This document shows, piece after piece, positions 63,614-64,000 of a DNA stretch of 64,000 bases (position 1 is the first letter of the stretch; every line of letters starts with the position of its first letter). The notes under the pieces were generated by a model. The model saw only the letters and a program-made list of their open reading frames with translations. It did not search any database and was not told where the DNA came from. Made by a program: the position numbers and the translations under genes. This stretch comes from Roseobacter fucihabitans (GTDB lineage Bacteria > Pseudomonadota > Alphaproteobacteria > Rhodobacterales > Rhodobacteraceae), in assembly GCF_014337925.2 (NCBI RefSeq), contig NZ_CP143423.1:4060501-4124500 (forward strand). The letters run 5' to 3'.

Positions 63614-64000
63614 TTAGCGCAGGACGCCGATGTCCGGCCCAACTTCGAGCATCCATTGCGCAATGATATTCATTGAATTCGTCGCAATCAAAATCCCGAA
63701 CAGGATCAGCATTACACCCATGATTTTTTCGATACTCCCCAGATGCCTGCGAAATCGGGACATCCAACGCATGAACGGGCCGATGAAAAGCGCGGCCAGA
63801 ATGAAGGGAGCCGTCATGCCGAGGCCATAGACAAACAACAGCTGCGCACCCATGGATGCCGTGTCCGTCCCCGCCGCCGTGAACAGGATCGCCGCCAGAA
63901 CCGGCCCGACGCAGGGCGTCCAACCAAAGGCAAAAGCCAGGCCGATCACATAGGCCCCGACCAGGCTGATATTAGCGGTCACCCCGGCATCCGCGCGCAA
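63614..64000 (-). CDS. soxV: SoxV, CcdA-like thiol-electron transporter (3' part)
   Basis: The C-terminal 128 residues of a membrane protein with about four helices here; the gene runs off the right edge. AFAFGWTPCVGPVLAAILFT carries a functional Cys of the CcdA family, and helices MGAQLLFVYGLGMTAPFILA and IMGVMLILFGILIATNSM follow. It passes electrons from cytoplasmic thioredoxin across the membrane to SoxW. Confidence 0.87.
   Translation of the reverse strand: MRADAGVTANISLVGAYVIGLAFAFGWTPCVGPVLAAILFTAAGTDTASMGAQLLFVYGLGMTAPFILAALFIGPFMRWMSRFRRHLGSIEKIMGVMLILFGILIATNSMNIIAQWMLEVGPDIGVLR

Overview
The window looks like chromosome, or a large replicon, of an aerobic anoxygenic phototroph of the Roseobacter group (Alphaproteobacteria, Rhodobacteraceae). 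The evidence is a crtCDEF-bchCXYZ-pufQBALMC photosynthesis superoperon in the order known from Rhodobacter and Roseobacter, a tetraheme pufC and no pufX, a complete Kelly-Friedrich type sox thiosulfate-oxidation cluster, TRAP transporters, a protocatechuate branch, and high GC with frequent ATGA/GTGA gene overlaps. The species is not claimed.

Layout. 1-7.5 kb: a histone-deacetylase-like amidohydrolase, then a + strand operon with peptide-type ABC permeases and a fused double ATPase, a GNAT enzyme, an SDR, a cupin and a P1 (DmpA-type) peptidase. 7.5-23.8 kb: photosynthesis genes. dxs and pufC, M, L, A, B, Q, bchZ, Y, X, C, crtF and crtE read on the - strand, and crtD and crtC read on the + strand. 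Paired TGT-N12-ACA (PpsR/CrtJ) sites lie before bchC and between crtE and crtD. Two unannotated overlapping small ORFs (50 and 57 codons) sit between bchX and bchY. 23.8-31.3 kb: uxuA diverges from a GntR regulator, a TRAP transporter (dctPQM) and pcaC-pcaH-pcaG with a beta-keto acid cleavage enzyme. 31.3-34.3 kb: a two-component system divergent from an EF-hand protein. 34.7-41.8 kb: a TauE/SafE permease, a 1279-residue RTX protein, and LuxR-type and LysR-type regulators.

42.4-48.3 kb is a decayed region: a Tn3-family transposon remnant (tnpA frameshifted, tnpR with an in-frame stop) joined at both sides to truncated IS200/IS605 tnpA copies, an approximately 1 kb gene-free stretch, the intact rpsD gene, and a broken RpiR-type regulator. 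A class III aminotransferase follows.

50-54 kb is a second sulfur-related unit: two metallo-beta-lactamase-fold proteins (one SoxH-like), an FNR/CRP regulator, a YgaP-like membrane protein and a YeeE/YedE permease. It is preceded by an ATTC-N8-GAAT palindrome, and an anaerobox and a perfect inverted repeat lie before yeeE. 54.1-64 kb: soxVWXYZABCDEF plus a DUF302 gene, all on the - strand, with another ATTC-N8-GAAT palindrome in the soxW-soxX gap. The two identical-type operators suggest that one persulfide-sensing ArsR repressor (SoxR/SqrR/BigR type, not encoded here) controls both units. Together the genes describe an organism that respires organic acids and aromatics and gains extra energy from light and from thiosulfate or sulfide.
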